Below are positions 45,905 to 57,783 of a stretch of DNA of 64,000 nucleotides, one piece after another. Where the stretch lies: NCBI RefSeq assembly GCF_013201605.1, contig NZ_CP053848.1, positions 124,001 through 188,000 of the forward strand, read 5' to 3'. Numbering within the stretch: the stretch's first letter is position 1; each line of letters begins with the position of its first letter. The DNA comes from Campylobacter ornithocola. GTDB taxonomy: Bacteria; Campylobacterota; Campylobacteria; Campylobacterales; Campylobacteraceae. The position numbers and the translations under genes were made by a program. A model generated the notes under the pieces. The model saw nothing but the letters and a program-made list of their open reading frames with translations. It did not search any database and was not told the origin of the DNA.

Positions 45905-46939
45905 ATGAAAAAAATTTCATTATTAGTTGCATCATCATTATTAGTTGCTTCAGCTGTTTTTGCTAATGATAGAGCTTTGTTAGATGAAGCAAAAGCTGCA
46001 GGTTTAGCACCTTTGCCAAAGGATCAAGCAGGTGTTGAAAAACTATTAAAAGAAATGGGCGTTGAGGCTAGTAAATTTTCTAAAGAAAAAGCTAATCTAG
46101 GTAAAAAGTTATATTTTGAACCAAGACTTTCTAAAAGTGGTTTGATTTCTTGTAATACCTGTCATAACTTAGGTATGGGTGGTGCTGATGGTATCGCAGC
46201 TGCTGTAGGGCATAAATGGACAACCAATCCTCATCATTTAAATTCGCCAACAGTATATAATTCAGTTTTAAATTCAACCCAATTTTGGGATGGTAGAGCA
46301 GGTACTTTAGCAGATCAAGCAAAAGGTCCGATTGAAGCAGAACCTGAAATGGCAACTCCTGCTAAATTAGCAGTAGAAAAAATAGCTTCTATGCCAGAAT
46401 ATGTGAAAGAATTTAAAAAAGTTTATGGTAGTAGTGGAGTAACTTTTGATAATATTGCAGATGCCATTGCTACATTTGAAAGAACACTTTTGACTCCATC
46501 TAAATTCGATAAATTCCTAGAAGGTGACACAAAAGCTTTAAGTAAAAAAGAAAAAGAAGGTTTAAAAACCTTTATTGATAAAGGTTGTACAGCTTGCCAT
46601 ACTGGAGTAAATTTAGGTGGTAGTATGCAAGCTTTCCAAGTAGCGGCACAATATAAATTTGCAAATGTGGGAGATTTTAAAGGCGATGCAAATGGTTTGG
46701 TTAAAACTCCAACTTTAAGAAATATTGCTGAAACAGCTCCATATTTCCACAATGGTGCTATTTGGTCTTTACAAGAAGCAATCAAAGAAATGGGTAGTGT
46801 TCAACTTGGCATAGAAATTTCTGACAAAGAAGCAGCTTCTATAGAAACCTTCTTAAATGCTTTAACAGGTAAAAAACCAAACATTACTTATCCTCAACTT
46901 CCAAAAGCAACTGAAAAAACTCCAAAACCAGAGCTTTAA
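45905..46939 (+). CDS. Di-haem cytochrome c peroxidase
   Basis: This 344-residue periplasmic enzyme reduces hydrogen peroxide using cytochrome c electrons. A Sec signal peptide (1-20, AVFA) is followed by two c-type haem sites, CNTCH at residues 83-87 and CTACH at 228-232, with the family's FWDGRAGTLADQA and APYFHNGAIWSL motifs. AGGAG precedes the ATG. It stands alone with a strong terminator and a 203-nt upstream spacer that should hold its regulation (no clear operator seen). It corresponds to Cj0358 in C. jejuni. Confidence 0.95.
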   Translation: MKKISLLVASSLLVASAVFANDRALLDEAKAAGLAPLPKDQAGVEKLLKEMGVEASKFSKEKANLGKKLYFEPRLSKSGLISCNTCHNLGMGGADGIAAAVGHKWTTNPHHLNSPTVYNSVLNSTQFWDGRAGTLADQAKGPIEAEPEMATPAKLAVEKIASMPEYVKEFKKVYGSSGVTFDNIADAIATFERTLLTPSKFDKFLEGDTKALSKKEKEGLKTFIDKGCTACHTGVNLGGSMQAFQVAAQYKFANVGDFKGDANGLVKTPTLRNIAETAPYFHNGAIWSLQEAIKEMGSVQLGIEISDKEAASIETFLNALTGKKPNITYPQLPKATEKTPKPEL

Positions 46940-46946
46940 TTTAAAT

Positions 46947-46980
46947 CTTAAGACGCTTTTTTGCGTCTTAAGCTTATTTT
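46947..46980 (+). terminator. Terminator of the cytochrome c peroxidase gene
   Basis: CTTAAGACGC (46947-46956) and GCGTCTTAAG (46963-46972) form a perfect 10-bp stem with a T6 loop, followed by CTTATTTT. It lies 7 nt after the stop. Confidence 0.85.
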
Positions 46981-46994
46981 ATATAAAATCAAGA

Positions 46995-47000
46995 TATAAT
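46995..47000 (+). promoter_or_regulatory. -10 element of the rplU-rpmA operon
   Basis: TATAAT about 90 nt upstream of the rplU ATG, in AGATATAAT context. It leaves a leader of about 80 nt in which I saw no obvious structured regulator. Confidence 0.5.
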
Positions 47001-47090
47001 TACAGCTTTTAACCACTAAAGCTTTCTAAATTTATGTTTTTACATAATGCTTTATGGTACTACCAAAATATTTTAAGAAAGGATAGCTGT

Positions 47091-47399
47091 ATGTATGCTA
47101 TTATAAAACACAGTGGAAAGCAATACAGAGTAAGCCAAGGTGATGAGCTTAAACTAGATCGTTTTGAAGCTGAAGTAAAATCAAGCGTAGAAGTAAGTGA
47201 AGTTCTTGCAGTATGTGATAAAGAATTAAAGGTAGGTGCGCCATTTGTTACGGGTGCAAAAGTTGTTTTAGAAGTGATTGCTCATGGAAAAGACAAAAAA
47301 GTTGTGATTTACAAAAAAAGACGTAGAAAAGACTCAAAATTAAAACGTGGTTTTAGAAGACAATTTACTCGCGTTAGAGTAGTAGATATTAAAGCTTAA
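47091..47399 (+). CDS. rplU: 50S ribosomal protein L21
   Basis: This 102-residue ribosomal protein starts [18 protein letters not shown] and ends with the basic [15 protein letters not shown] segment that binds 23S rRNA. I start at ATG 47091 after AAAGGA; an earlier in-frame ATG at 47034 would add 19 unlike residues. rpmA follows by 10 nt. Confidence 0.97.
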   Translation: MYAIIKHSGKQYRVSQGDELKLDRFEAEVKSSVEVSEVLAVCDKELKVGAPFVTGAKVVLEVIAHGKDKKVVIYKKRRRKDSKLKRGFRRQFTRVRVVDIKA

Positions 47400-47409
47400 G
47401 GAGTAAAGT

Positions 47410-47664
47410 ATGGCACACAAGAAAGGTCAAGGTTCAACTCAGAATAATCGTGATTCTATAGGTCGTCGTCTAGGTGTTAAAAAATTTGGTGGAGAATTTG
47501 TTCGTGCTGGTAATATTATCATTCGCCAAAGGGGAACAGCAACTCATGCAGGTAACAATGTAGGTATGGGAAAAGATCATACAATTTTTGCTTTAATTGA
47601 TGGTTTTGTAAAATTCGAAAGAAAAGATAAAAATAGAAAAAAAGTTTCTGTTTATCCTGCATAA
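47410..47664 (+). CDS. rpmA: 50S ribosomal protein L27
   Basis: This 84-residue ribosomal protein begins [16 protein letters not shown], with the [19 protein letters not shown] core. The flexible N-terminus reaches towards the peptidyl-transferase centre. The N-terminus lacks the cleaved extension seen in Firmicutes. AAGGAGT precedes the ATG. A strong terminator follows. Confidence 0.97.
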   Translation: MAHKKGQGSTQNNRDSIGRRLGVKKFGGEFVRAGNIIIRQRGTATHAGNNVGMGKDHTIFALIDGFVKFERKDKNRKKVSVYPA

Positions 47665-47668
47665 TTTT

Positions 47669-47692
47669 AAGGCTACTTTGTAGCCTTTTTCT
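47669..47692 (+). terminator. Terminator of rplU-rpmA
   Basis: AAGGCTAC (47669-47676), TTT, GTAGCCTT (47680-47687) then TTTCTTCTTTTT: a canonical Rho-independent terminator 4 nt after rpmA. Confidence 0.93.
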
Positions 47693-47759
47693 TCTTTTTA
47701 ATCTTAATATATTAAAAAAAATATAATATCATTTTAAAAATTTATACTTTGGTGATTGT

Positions 47760-48803
47760 ATGTTTATAGATAATGTAAAATTAGTTTTAAGTTCAGGTAA
47801 TGGTGGTAAAGGTGCTGTGAGTTTTCGCCGTGAAAAACATGTTCCACTTGGTGGACCTGATGGTGGCGATGGTGGAAATGGTGGCGATGTATATTTTATA
47901 TGTGATAACAACACTCACACTCTAGCACACTTTAAAGGTAAAAAAGAACTTAAAGCACAAAATGGCCAACCGGGTTTGGGTCGTAATAAAAATGGCAAAA
48001 GAGGGGAAAGTTTAGAGTTGATTGTCCCTCAAGGCACTCAGGTAATTGATGCGCAAAGTGGGGAAGTTTTGCTTGATATGCTAGTAGAAGGTCAAAAAGA
48101 ACTCTTTTTAAAAGGTGGTAAAGGCGGTCTTGGTAATACTCACTTTAAAAACTCTACTAATCAACGTCCAGATTATGCCCAACCAGGTGTAGCAGGAAAA
48201 ACCTTAAGTGTGCGCTTAGAGTTAAAACTCATAGCAGATGTTGGACTTGTGGGTTTTCCAAATGTAGGAAAATCAACCCTTATAAGCGTAGTATCTAATG
48301 CAAGACCTGAAATAGCTAATTATGAATTTACCACTCTAACTCCAAAACTTGGTATGGTTGAAGTAGATGATTATAATTCTTTTGTAATGGCAGATATCCC
48401 AGGCATTATAGAAGGTGCAAGTGATGGTAGGGGTTTGGGGCTTGAGTTTTTAAGACATATAGAAAGGACTTCTTTTTTGCTTTTTGTACTTGATCCATTA
48501 AGAGAAATGAGCCTAAAAGAGCAATTTTGTGTTTTAAGAAAAGAGTTGGAAAAATTTTCAAGCAAACTCTATGCAAGAAATTTTGGCTTAATGCTTTCAA
48601 AAAGCGATAGTGTAAATTTAGGTGAGGAATTTGCTCAAAAAATGCAAGATGAATTTAATGAGTTAAAAGCTTATTTACAAAGCCAAAATAATCCACAAAG
48701 TTTTTTTATCAAAGTGTCAAGTCTTGAAAAAACAGGTTTAAAAGAGCTTAAATTTATGCTTTTAGAAGAAGTTAAAAAAATTAGAAACCAAAATAGTCTT
48801 TGA
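47760..48803 (+). CDS. obg: GTPase Obg
   Basis: This 347-residue protein is the ribosome-associated GTPase involved in 50S assembly. The glycine-rich Obg domain fills residues 1-155 ([25 protein letters not shown]). The G domain begins with P-loop GFPNVGKS (165-172) and includes [16 protein letters not shown]. Its stop overlaps the next ATG (TGATG). No TGS domain is present, as usual for this group. Confidence 0.96.
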   Translation: MFIDNVKLVLSSGNGGKGAVSFRREKHVPLGGPDGGDGGNGGDVYFICDNNTHTLAHFKGKKELKAQNGQPGLGRNKNGKRGESLELIVPQGTQVIDAQSGEVLLDMLVEGQKELFLKGGKGGLGNTHFKNSTNQRPDYAQPGVAGKTLSVRLELKLIADVGLVGFPNVGKSTLISVVSNARPEIANYEFTTLTPKLGMVEVDDYNSFVMADIPGIIEGASDGRGLGLEFLRHIERTSFLLFVLDPLREMSLKEQFCVLRKELEKFSSKLYARNFGLMLSKSDSVNLGEEFAQKMQDEFNELKAYLQSQNNPQSFFIKVSSLEKTGLKELKFMLLEEVKKIRNQNSL

Positions 48804-49270
48804 TGAGTGAAAATTTAACTATAGACTTTATCCAAAAATATATCGAGTCTAATTTTAAAGGCTTGGTATATAAATTTACCTATAAAGAACATAGTTTTTT
48901 TTATAATCCCGATAGGGTTTTAAAAAATGGAGTTTATTTTTGTACTGTTAAAGAAAATGATGGGGTAAATGATAAAGCTTCGAATTTAAATAGAAAAGGT
49001 GTGTTTCGTTTAAGTTGCTCTCTTTGTGATCAAGATTACCAAAAGCTTTTTGGTCAAAAACCTAAAAAAGCTTTAAAGGGTGAGGTTGTTAATTTAAATT
49101 ATGATTTTTCTATGCTTGATTTTATCATGCCTCATCCAATTTATGCCTATATGGGGTATATTTGTATTAATAGTCCTTCTAGAAAAAATTTTGAAATTTT
49201 TAAAAATTATCTTGGACTTTCATATCAAAAAGCTATAAAAACTTACCAAAAAAGGATAGTGGTGTTATGA
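48803..49270 (+). CDS. DUF6194-like protein of unknown function
   Basis: This 155-residue protein begins at ATG 48803 overlapping the obg stop. It resembles a family I recall as DUF6194: HSFFYNPDRVLKNGVYFCTV, RKGVFRLSCSLCDQDYQKLFG, DFIMPHPIYAYMGYICINSPS. It has no signal or membrane segment. It is coupled to fmt by a 4-nt overlap. In C. jejuni I remember proB between obg and fmt, so this gene looks like an accessory occupant of that position. Function unknown. Confidence 0.65.
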   Translation: MSENLTIDFIQKYIESNFKGLVYKFTYKEHSFFYNPDRVLKNGVYFCTVKENDGVNDKASNLNRKGVFRLSCSLCDQDYQKLFGQKPKKALKGEVVNLNYDFSMLDFIMPHPIYAYMGYICINSPSRKNFEIFKNYLGLSYQKAIKTYQKRIVVL

Positions 49271-50178
49271 AAAATATCATTTTTATGGGAACTCCTTCTT
49301 ATGCAACATGTATTTTAAAAGAGCTTGTTGATAAAGGGTTTAATGTTCAAGCTTTATTTACTCAGCCTGATAAACCTGTGGGTAGAAAACAAATTTTAAC
49401 TCCAAGTGATACTAAAAAATTTGTTTTAGAAAATAATTTAAATATAGAAATTTTCACTCCAAAAATTTTAAAAGATGAAAATATAATCAACGAAATAAAA
49501 AGTTTAAAACCTGATTTTATAGTTGTTGCTGCTTATGGGAAAATTTTACCAAAAGAAATTTTAAATATTGCTCCTTGTGTAAATTTGCATGCTTCTTTAC
49601 TACCTAAGTATCGTGGTGCTTCTCCTATACAAAGTGCTATTTTAAACGCAGATAAAATAAGTGGAGTTTGTACTATGCTTATGGAAGAAGGGCTTGATAG
49701 TGGTGCAATCTTAGAAAACATAGAATGTGATATAGAAGGTAAAAATTCAGCTGAAGTTTTTATCATGCTTTCAAATTTAGCAGCTAAGCTTACTATTTCT
49801 ACGCTTTTAAATTTTGAAAAAATTATCCCAAAAAAGCAAGATGAAAGTTTAGTTACACATTGTAAAAAAATCAAAAAAGAAGATGGGTTGATTGATTTAG
49901 ATAATGCAAGTGAAATTTATCAAAAATTTTTAGCTTTTACACCTTGGCCTGGAATTTTTTTAGAAAATGGTATGAAATTTTTAGATATAGAATTAGTTGA
50001 TAGTGAAAAAAATCAAGAAGCAGGTTTGATTTTACAAATAGAAAAGGAAAGCTTTTTGCTTTCATGCAAAAAAGGCATTTTAAGAGTTAAAATTTTACAA
50101 GAAAGTGGAAAAAAAGCTTTGGATGCTAAGACTTATTTAAATGGAAAAAGGTTAAAACTTGGAGATAGTTTATTTTGA
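49267..50178 (+). CDS. fmt: Methionyl-tRNA formyltransferase
   Basis: This 303-residue enzyme formylates Met-tRNA(fMet) for translation initiation. It has the N-terminal FMGTPSYATCILKEL, a loop with QPDKPVGRKQ, and the active-site block VNLHASLLPKYRGASPIQ. Its C-terminal OB-like domain starts around residue 205. Overlaps on both sides couple it to the DUF6194-like gene and to birA. Confidence 0.96.
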   Translation: MKNIIFMGTPSYATCILKELVDKGFNVQALFTQPDKPVGRKQILTPSDTKKFVLENNLNIEIFTPKILKDENIINEIKSLKPDFIVVAAYGKILPKEILNIAPCVNLHASLLPKYRGASPIQSAILNADKISGVCTMLMEEGLDSGAILENIECDIEGKNSAEVFIMLSNLAAKLTISTLLNFEKIIPKKQDESLVTHCKKIKKEDGLIDLDNASEIYQKFLAFTPWPGIFLENGMKFLDIELVDSEKNQEAGLILQIEKESFLLSCKKGILRVKILQESGKKALDAKTYLNGKRLKLGDSLF

Positions 50179-50794
50179 CGAGCTTGGATCAACTCAAGTT
50201 TATTTAAGTGATAAAATTCGTGGCGGAGAAATTATAGAAAATACTGCTATTTGCGCTTTTATTCAAAGTGCGGGAATAGGTAGCAGAGATAATGCTTGGC
50301 AAAGTAAGCAAGGAAATTTACACATATCTTTTTGTATAAAAACACAAGAATTAGTACAAGATCTTCCTTTGGCTTCTGCTAGTATATATTTTGCATTTTT
50401 AATGAAAGAAGTATTGCAAAGAAAAAATTCAAAAGTATGGATTAAATGGCCTAATGATTTTTATATAGATGATAAAAAAATAGGTGGATTGATGAGCTCT
50501 AAAATTAATGATTTTTTGGTTGTGGGAATGGGGATTAATCTTAAATATGCTCCATTTAATGCTGAAATTTTAGATATAGAGGTAGATATACAAAAACTTT
50601 TAGATGAATATTTTTCTTATATAGATGAGAAAATTTTATGGAAGAATATTTTTAGCAAGTATATGTTAGAATTTGAAAAATCGAGAAATTTTTTTATACA
50701 CAATGAAGGCAATATTTTACCATTAAAAGATGCTTTGTTGTATAAAGATGGTTCTATATTGTTAGACAATAAAAGGATATATAGTTTAAGATGA
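50159..50794 (+). CDS. birA: Biotin--[acetyl-CoA-carboxylase] ligase (TTG start)
   Basis: This 211-residue biotin protein ligase attaches biotin to the acetyl-CoA carboxylase carrier protein. VYFDELGSTQVYL, the WQSKQGNLHIS segment in place of the common GRGRRGR-type loop, and WIKWPNDFYIDDKKIGG are the family marks. It lacks the N-terminal DNA-binding domain of E. coli BirA, so it should not repress transcription. The only suitable initiator is TTG 50159-50161, which lies 20 nt inside fmt. It overlaps parA by 4 nt. Confidence 0.88.
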   Translation: MEIVYFDELGSTQVYLSDKIRGGEIIENTAICAFIQSAGIGSRDNAWQSKQGNLHISFCIKTQELVQDLPLASASIYFAFLMKEVLQRKNSKVWIKWPNDFYIDDKKIGGLMSSKINDFLVVGMGINLKYAPFNAEILDIEVDIQKLLDEYFSYIDEKILWKNIFSKYMLEFEKSRNFFIHNEGNILPLKDALLYKDGSILLDNKRIYSLR

Positions 50795-51573
50795 GTGAGA
50801 TAATAACTATTGCAAATCAAAAAGGTGGAGTAGGTAAGACTACTACAGCTATTAATCTAGCAGCTTCTTTAGCAGTAGCTGAAAAAAAAGTTCTTTTGAT
50901 AGATATTGATCCGCAGGCTAATGCTACGACAGGACTTGGTTTTAATAGAAATAATTATGAATATAATATATATCATGTTTTTATAGGCAGAAAAAAACTT
51001 TCCGAGATTATTTTAAAAACTGAACTTCCACAATTATACTTAGCTCCTTCAAATATTTCTTTAGTTGGAATTGAGCAAGAAGTGGTAAAAGAAAGTGGAG
51101 AATATAGAACGATTTTAAGAGAAAAAATCAAAGAAGTTGCCAAAGACTATGATTTTATTATCATTGATTCACCGCCTGCACTTGGAAGTATTACAGTAAA
51201 TGCTTTTGCAGCAAGTGATAGTGTTATCATTCCTATACAATGTGAGTTTTACGCACTTGAAGGTGTGGCAATGGTTTTAAACACCATAAAATTTGTGAAA
51301 AAAACTATCAATCCAAAGCTAAAAATTAAAGGTTTTTTACCAACTATGTATAGTTCTCAAAACAATCTTTCAAAAGATACTGTAGAAGATTTAAAGCAAA
51401 ATTTTAAGCAAAAGCTATTTAGAACAGGTGATAACGAAGATGATTTTATCATTATACCAAGGAATGTAAAATTAGCTGAAAGTCCAAGTTATGGGAAGCC
51501 TATTATACTTTATGATATAAAATCTCCAGGCTCTTTGGCATATCAAAATTTAGCACATTCTATACTAGGATAA
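50791..51573 (+). CDS. parA: Chromosome partitioning ATPase ParA/Soj
   Basis: This 260-residue protein is a Walker-type ATPase with deviant Walker A KGGVGKTT (residues 11-18), DIDPQANATTGLG and DFIIIDSPPALG. It works with ParB for chromosome segregation on the nucleoid. It lacks the N-terminal helix-turn-helix of plasmid type Ia ParA, in keeping with a chromosomal copy. It overlaps birA and is followed 3 nt later by parB. Confidence 0.95.
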   Translation: MSEIITIANQKGGVGKTTTAINLAASLAVAEKKVLLIDIDPQANATTGLGFNRNNYEYNIYHVFIGRKKLSEIILKTELPQLYLAPSNISLVGIEQEVVKESGEYRTILREKIKEVAKDYDFIIIDSPPALGSITVNAFAASDSVIIPIQCEFYALEGVAMVLNTIKFVKKTINPKLKIKGFLPTMYSSQNNLSKDTVEDLKQNFKQKLFRTGDNEDDFIIIPRNVKLAESPSYGKPIILYDIKSPGSLAYQNLAHSILG

Positions 51574-51576
51574 AAA

Positions 51577-52428
51577 ATGGCAAAAAAAAGTGCATTAGGA
51601 AGAGGTTTAAGTAGTATTTTAGCTGATATTGATGAGGTTTATGAAAAAGAGTTGGGTTCAAATGAAGGCAGAATAGAAGAAATTGATATAGATCTAATTA
51701 GTCCAAACCCTTATCAACCAAGAAAAAAATTTGATACACAAGCTTTAGAAGAGCTTGCAGGCTCTATCAAAGAATATGGTTTGATTCAACCTATTGTTGT
51801 TTTTAAAAAAGATGAATTTGATTATATTTTAATAGCAGGTGAGAGAAGATTTAGGGCATGTAAGCTTTTGAAAAAAGAGCAGATTAAAGCTGTAGTTTTA
51901 AATGTTGATGATATAAAATTAAGAGAGCTTGCTTTAATAGAAAATATCCAAAGAGAAAATTTAAATCCTATAGAATTGGCACATTCTTACAAAGAGCTAT
52001 TAGAAATTCATGATATTACTCAAGAAAAGTTAGCAGATCTTATTCATAAATCAAGATCGCAAATTGCTAACACTTTAAGACTTTTAAATTTAAATGAACA
52101 AACGCAAAATTTTATTATAGAAGGTAAAATTTCTCAAGGACATGCAAAAGTTCTAGTAGGATTTGAAAAAGAAGAAGAAAAAATGATAGTTGATACTATC
52201 ATTGGCCAAAAACTTAATGTAAGAGATACGGAAAAACTAATTAAAAATTTTAAAAATACAAACTATTTAGAAAAAAATACAATTTCAAATAAACAATATC
52301 AATCTATGGTAAATTTGAAAGACAAAATCGAGTCTTTAGGTTTAAAAGCAGGTATAAGAGATTTAAAAATTACTATTAATTTTACAAATGAAAATGAAGT
52401 TAAGGAATTTTTAAAGACATTGAATTAA
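51577..52428 (+). CDS. parB: Chromosome partitioning protein ParB/Spo0J
   Basis: This 283-residue protein binds centromere-like parS sites and spreads along DNA using CTP. The CTP-binding motifs (box GLIQPIVVF; GERRFRACKLL) lie in the N-terminal half, ENIQRENLNPIELA follows, and the helix-turn-helix (QEKLADLIHKSRSQIANTLRLL) is around residues 150-170. I saw no matching parS palindrome inside the window. It ends 63 nt upstream of the ATP synthase operon. Confidence 0.95.
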   Translation: MAKKSALGRGLSSILADIDEVYEKELGSNEGRIEEIDIDLISPNPYQPRKKFDTQALEELAGSIKEYGLIQPIVVFKKDEFDYILIAGERRFRACKLLKKEQIKAVVLNVDDIKLRELALIENIQRENLNPIELAHSYKELLEIHDITQEKLADLIHKSRSQIANTLRLLNLNEQTQNFIIEGKISQGHAKVLVGFEKEEEKMIVDTIIGQKLNVRDTEKLIKNFKNTNYLEKNTISNKQYQSMVNLKDKIESLGLKAGIRDLKITINFTNENEVKEFLKTLN

Positions 52429-52448
52429 ATATGTTTTTAGGTATATTT

Positions 52449-52457
52449 TGTTATAAT
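52449..52457 (+). promoter_or_regulatory. Extended -10 promoter of the ATP synthase operon
   Basis: TTG-T-TATAAT (TATAAT at 52452-52457) is an extended -10 sequence, common in Campylobacter, about 35 nt before the first gene of the operon. Confidence 0.65.
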
Positions 52458-52491
52458 TTCGCATTTTATTTAGATTTATTTAGGAGTATTA

Positions 52492-52917
52492 ATGTTTAAT
52501 GATGTACATTTTTCTATAATGATAGCCACTGGTATCATTTTTTTGCTTATGATAGTAATTTTAAATTCTATACTCTATAAACCTTTGATTAAATTTATGG
52601 ATTCTAGAGATTTAACTATTAAAAATGATGAAGAAAAAATGAAAAAGAATTCTGATGATATTTCAAATGTAGAAAGTGAATTGGAAAAAATTCATATTCA
52701 AACAAGAGATGAAATTAATCAAATAAAAGCAAAAGCAATAGAAGAAGCTAAAATAAAACAAGAAAAAGAATTGTCAACAAGAAAAAGAGAATTAGAAGAT
52801 CAAATGCTTGTTTTTCTTAAAAGTTTAAGGGAAAAAGAAAAAGAATTAAAAGAAGAGATGCGTTTGAAAATGCCAGAATTTAAACAAAGCTTTAAAGATA
52901 GCTTGAGTAAAATTTAA
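52492..52917 (+). CDS. atpF': ATP synthase F0 subunit b'
   Basis: This 141-residue membrane-anchored coiled-coil subunit is the first of two b-type genes. A membrane helix at about residues 8-27 is followed by a charged coiled coil to the end. The b/b' pair forms the peripheral stalk of the F1F0 ATP synthase in epsilonproteobacteria. The genes for subunits a and c are not in this window. Confidence 0.88.
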   Translation: MFNDVHFSIMIATGIIFLLMIVILNSILYKPLIKFMDSRDLTIKNDEEKMKKNSDDISNVESELEKIHIQTRDEINQIKAKAIEEAKIKQEKELSTRKRELEDQMLVFLKSLREKEKELKEEMRLKMPEFKQSFKDSLSKI

Positions 52918-52926
52918 GGAAAATAA

Positions 52927-53439
52927 ATGTTAAAAAAAATTGTATTATTATCAACACTTCCTTTTTATGTTTTTGCAGCAGGCAATGGAAGTGGTGAGTA
53001 TGATATTATTCCAAGAGCGGTTAATTTTGTTTTATTTGCTGCTATTTTGTATTATTTCATAGCAACACCTTTAAAAAATTTTTATAATGAAAGAATTGAA
53101 AAAATTGCTTCTAAAATGAATGAAATTCAGGAAAAACTCATTGCAAGTAAGAATTATAAACTAGAAATGATGAAAAAGCTAGATCTTGCTAAACAAGAAG
53201 CCGCTAATGCAGTTGCATTTGCAAGAAAAGAAGCAGAGATTATTACAGATAAAATAGAAGCTGAAACAAAAATGGAGATTAAAGCTCTAGAAAAAACTTA
53301 CGAAGAACATAAAGAATATGAAATAAGAAGAATGGAAAAAGAAGTTGTCCAGGCAGTTTTAGAGGAAATTTTCGAAGATCAAAATTTACAACTTCAGCAA
53401 AAAGAAATTTTAAATATTATGATGAAAAAGGTGTCTTGA
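52927..53439 (+). CDS. atpF: ATP synthase F0 subunit b
   Basis: This 170-residue subunit has a signal-like hydrophobic start (1-18), a second helix at about 30-48 and a long coiled coil. The N-terminal leader before the usual b-subunit helix is seen in other Campylobacterota. Its stop overlaps the atpH start (TGATG). Confidence 0.9.
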   Translation: MLKKIVLLSTLPFYVFAAGNGSGEYDIIPRAVNFVLFAAILYYFIATPLKNFYNERIEKIASKMNEIQEKLIASKNYKLEMMKKLDLAKQEAANAVAFARKEAEIITDKIEAETKMEIKALEKTYEEHKEYEIRRMEKEVVQAVLEEIFEDQNLQLQQKEILNIMMKKVS

Positions 53440-53960
53440 TGGAAAGTATCATTGCAAAAACTTATGCAAAAGCAATACTCGAAAGAAGTGATTTTGAATA
53501 TTTTTATTCTAATTTATTACAACTAAGTTCTGCTTTTACATCTAGTAAGTTTTTAGATATTTTAAATTCTTATGAGGTAAAGCAAGAGAAAAAACTAGAA
53601 TTTATACTTTCTTTATTGGATAATCCAAGTGGTAGTTTTAAAAATTTTATGAATTTGATTGTGATTAATAATAGGGAGATGTTGATTCCAGAAATCACTA
53701 AAGAATTAAGCGAACAAAAAGCATTAAAAGAAAATACATTTTTAGGACAAGTTTATTCAAAAGAACAACTAAACGAAGAAGAAATTAGAAATTTAGAAGA
53801 AAAACTTAGTGCTAAGTTTAATGCAAAAATTAAATTGAATAGTAAAATAAGTGATAATGATAGTGTAAAGATTAGCTTAGATGCTCTTGGTTATGAAATT
53901 TCATTTTCAATGCAAAGCTTAAAAGCTAAAATGAACGAATATATATTAAAAGCAATTTAA
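53439..53960 (+). CDS. atpH: ATP synthase F1 subunit delta
   Basis: This 173-residue protein is the delta (OSCP) subunit that joins the peripheral stalk to the alpha3beta3 head. An N-terminal helical domain (IIAKTYAKAILERSDF) is followed by the C-terminal domain (LGYEISFSMQSLKAKMNEY). I start at ATG 53439, overlapping atpF by one base, rather than at an upstream TTG. Confidence 0.92.
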   Translation: MESIIAKTYAKAILERSDFEYFYSNLLQLSSAFTSSKFLDILNSYEVKQEKKLEFILSLLDNPSGSFKNFMNLIVINNREMLIPEITKELSEQKALKENTFLGQVYSKEQLNEEEIRNLEEKLSAKFNAKIKLNSKISDNDSVKISLDALGYEISFSMQSLKAKMNEYILKAI

Positions 53961-53969
53961 GGAGATTTG

Positions 53970-55475
53970 ATGAAATTTAAAGCAGATGAAATTAGTTCTA
54001 TTATAAAAGAAAGGATTGAAAAATTTGACTTTAATCTTGAAATAGAAGAAACCGGTAAAATTATTTCAGTTGCTGATGGTGTTGCTAAGGTTTATGGTCT
54101 TAAGAATGCTATGGCTGGAGAGATGGTTGAATTTGAAAACGGTGAAAAAGGAATGGTGCTTAACCTTGAAGAATCAAGCGTAGGTATTGTTATCTTAGGA
54201 AAAGGTCTCGGACTTAAAGAAGGAAGTTCAGTTAAGAGACTAAAAAAACTTTTAAAAGTTCCAGTTGGTGATGCATTAATAGGTCGTGTTGTGAATGCTT
54301 TGGGTGAGCCAATTGATGCTAAAGGTGTAATTGAGGCAAGCGAATATCGTTTTGTAGAAGAAAAAGCAAAAGGTATTATGGCTAGAAAAAGTGTTCATGA
54401 ACCACTACATACAGGTATTAAAGCAATTGATGCTTTAGTTCCAATCGGTAGAGGACAAAGAGAGTTAATCATCGGAGATAGACAAACAGGTAAAACAACT
54501 GTTGCAATTGATACAATTATTAGTCAAAAAGGTAAAGATGTTATTTGTATTTATGTTGCAATTGGCCAAAAACAAAGCACAGTTGCTCAAGTAGTTAAAA
54601 AGCTTGAAGAATATGGCGCAATGGATTATAGCATAGTAGTAAATGCAGGTGCTTCTGATCCTGCTGCACTGCAATACCTTGCTCCATATACTGGTGTGAC
54701 TATGGGCGAGTATTTTAGAGATAACTCAAGACATGCATTGATTGTTTATGATGATTTAAGTAAACATGCTGTTGCGTATCGTGAAATGTCTTTGATTTTG
54801 CGTCGTCCTCCGGGTCGTGAAGCTTATCCAGGAGATGTATTTTATTTACATTCAAGATTACTTGAAAGGGCAAGTAAATTAAGTGATGAGCTTGGCGCAG
54901 GAAGCTTAACAGCATTACCTATTATTGAAACTCAAGCAGGTGATGTGTCAGCTTATATCCCAACCAATGTTATTTCAATTACCGATGGTCAAATTTTCTT
55001 AGAAACAGATTTATTTAACTCAGGTATTCGTCCTGCGATTAATGTTGGTTTATCTGTATCTCGTGTTGGTGGTGCTGCCCAAATTAAAGCTACTAAACAA
55101 GTTTCGGGTACATTAAGACTTGATTTAGCTCAATATAGAGAGTTACAAGCTTTTGCACAATTTGCAAGTGACTTAGATGAAGCAAGTAGAAAACAACTTG
55201 AGCGTGGACAAAGAATGGTTGAAGTTTTAAAACAACCGCCATATTCTCCACTTTCAGCTGAAAATCAAGTTGTAATGATTTATGCGGGTACTAAAGGATA
55301 CTTAGATGATATAGCAGTTTCAAAAATTGGAGAATTTGAAGCAGCTTTATACCCATTTATTGAAGCTAAATACCCAGAAATTTTTGAGCAAATTAGAACC
55401 AAAAAGGCTTTAGATAAAGATTTAGAAGAAAAATTAGCTAAAGCATTGAGTGAGTTTAAAGCAAACCATATATAA
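53970..55475 (+). CDS. atpA: ATP synthase F1 subunit alpha
   Basis: This 501-residue subunit holds the noncatalytic nucleotide sites. Walker A GDRQTGKT is at residues 169-176, and the family signature [17 protein letters not shown] lies in the second half. ATG 53970 is chosen because AAGGAG lies 5 nt upstream; an in-frame TTG just before it is unlikely. It is the third of four F1 genes in canonical order. Confidence 0.97.
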   Translation: MKFKADEISSIIKERIEKFDFNLEIEETGKIISVADGVAKVYGLKNAMAGEMVEFENGEKGMVLNLEESSVGIVILGKGLGLKEGSSVKRLKKLLKVPVGDALIGRVVNALGEPIDAKGVIEASEYRFVEEKAKGIMARKSVHEPLHTGIKAIDALVPIGRGQRELIIGDRQTGKTTVAIDTIISQKGKDVICIYVAIGQKQSTVAQVVKKLEEYGAMDYSIVVNAGASDPAALQYLAPYTGVTMGEYFRDNSRHALIVYDDLSKHAVAYREMSLILRRPPGREAYPGDVFYLHSRLLERASKLSDELGAGSLTALPIIETQAGDVSAYIPTNVISITDGQIFLETDLFNSGIRPAINVGLSVSRVGGAAQIKATKQVSGTLRLDLAQYRELQAFAQFASDLDEASRKQLERGQRMVEVLKQPPYSPLSAENQVVMIYAGTKGYLDDIAVSKIGEFEAALYPFIEAKYPEIFEQIRTKKALDKDLEEKLAKALSEFKANHI

Positions 55476-55484
55476 GGTTTTTAA

Positions 55485-57781
<2,297 letters not shown>

Positions 57782-57783
57782 TA

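Noticed and set aside
50791..52428. parA-parB as a sign of an integrated plasmid
   Set aside because: Both have the chromosomal type of architecture and sit in the usual birA-parAB-atp gene order of the genus.
54465..54915. Minus-strand frames opposite atpA
   Set aside because: They are shadows of a highly conserved gene and contain no family motif.
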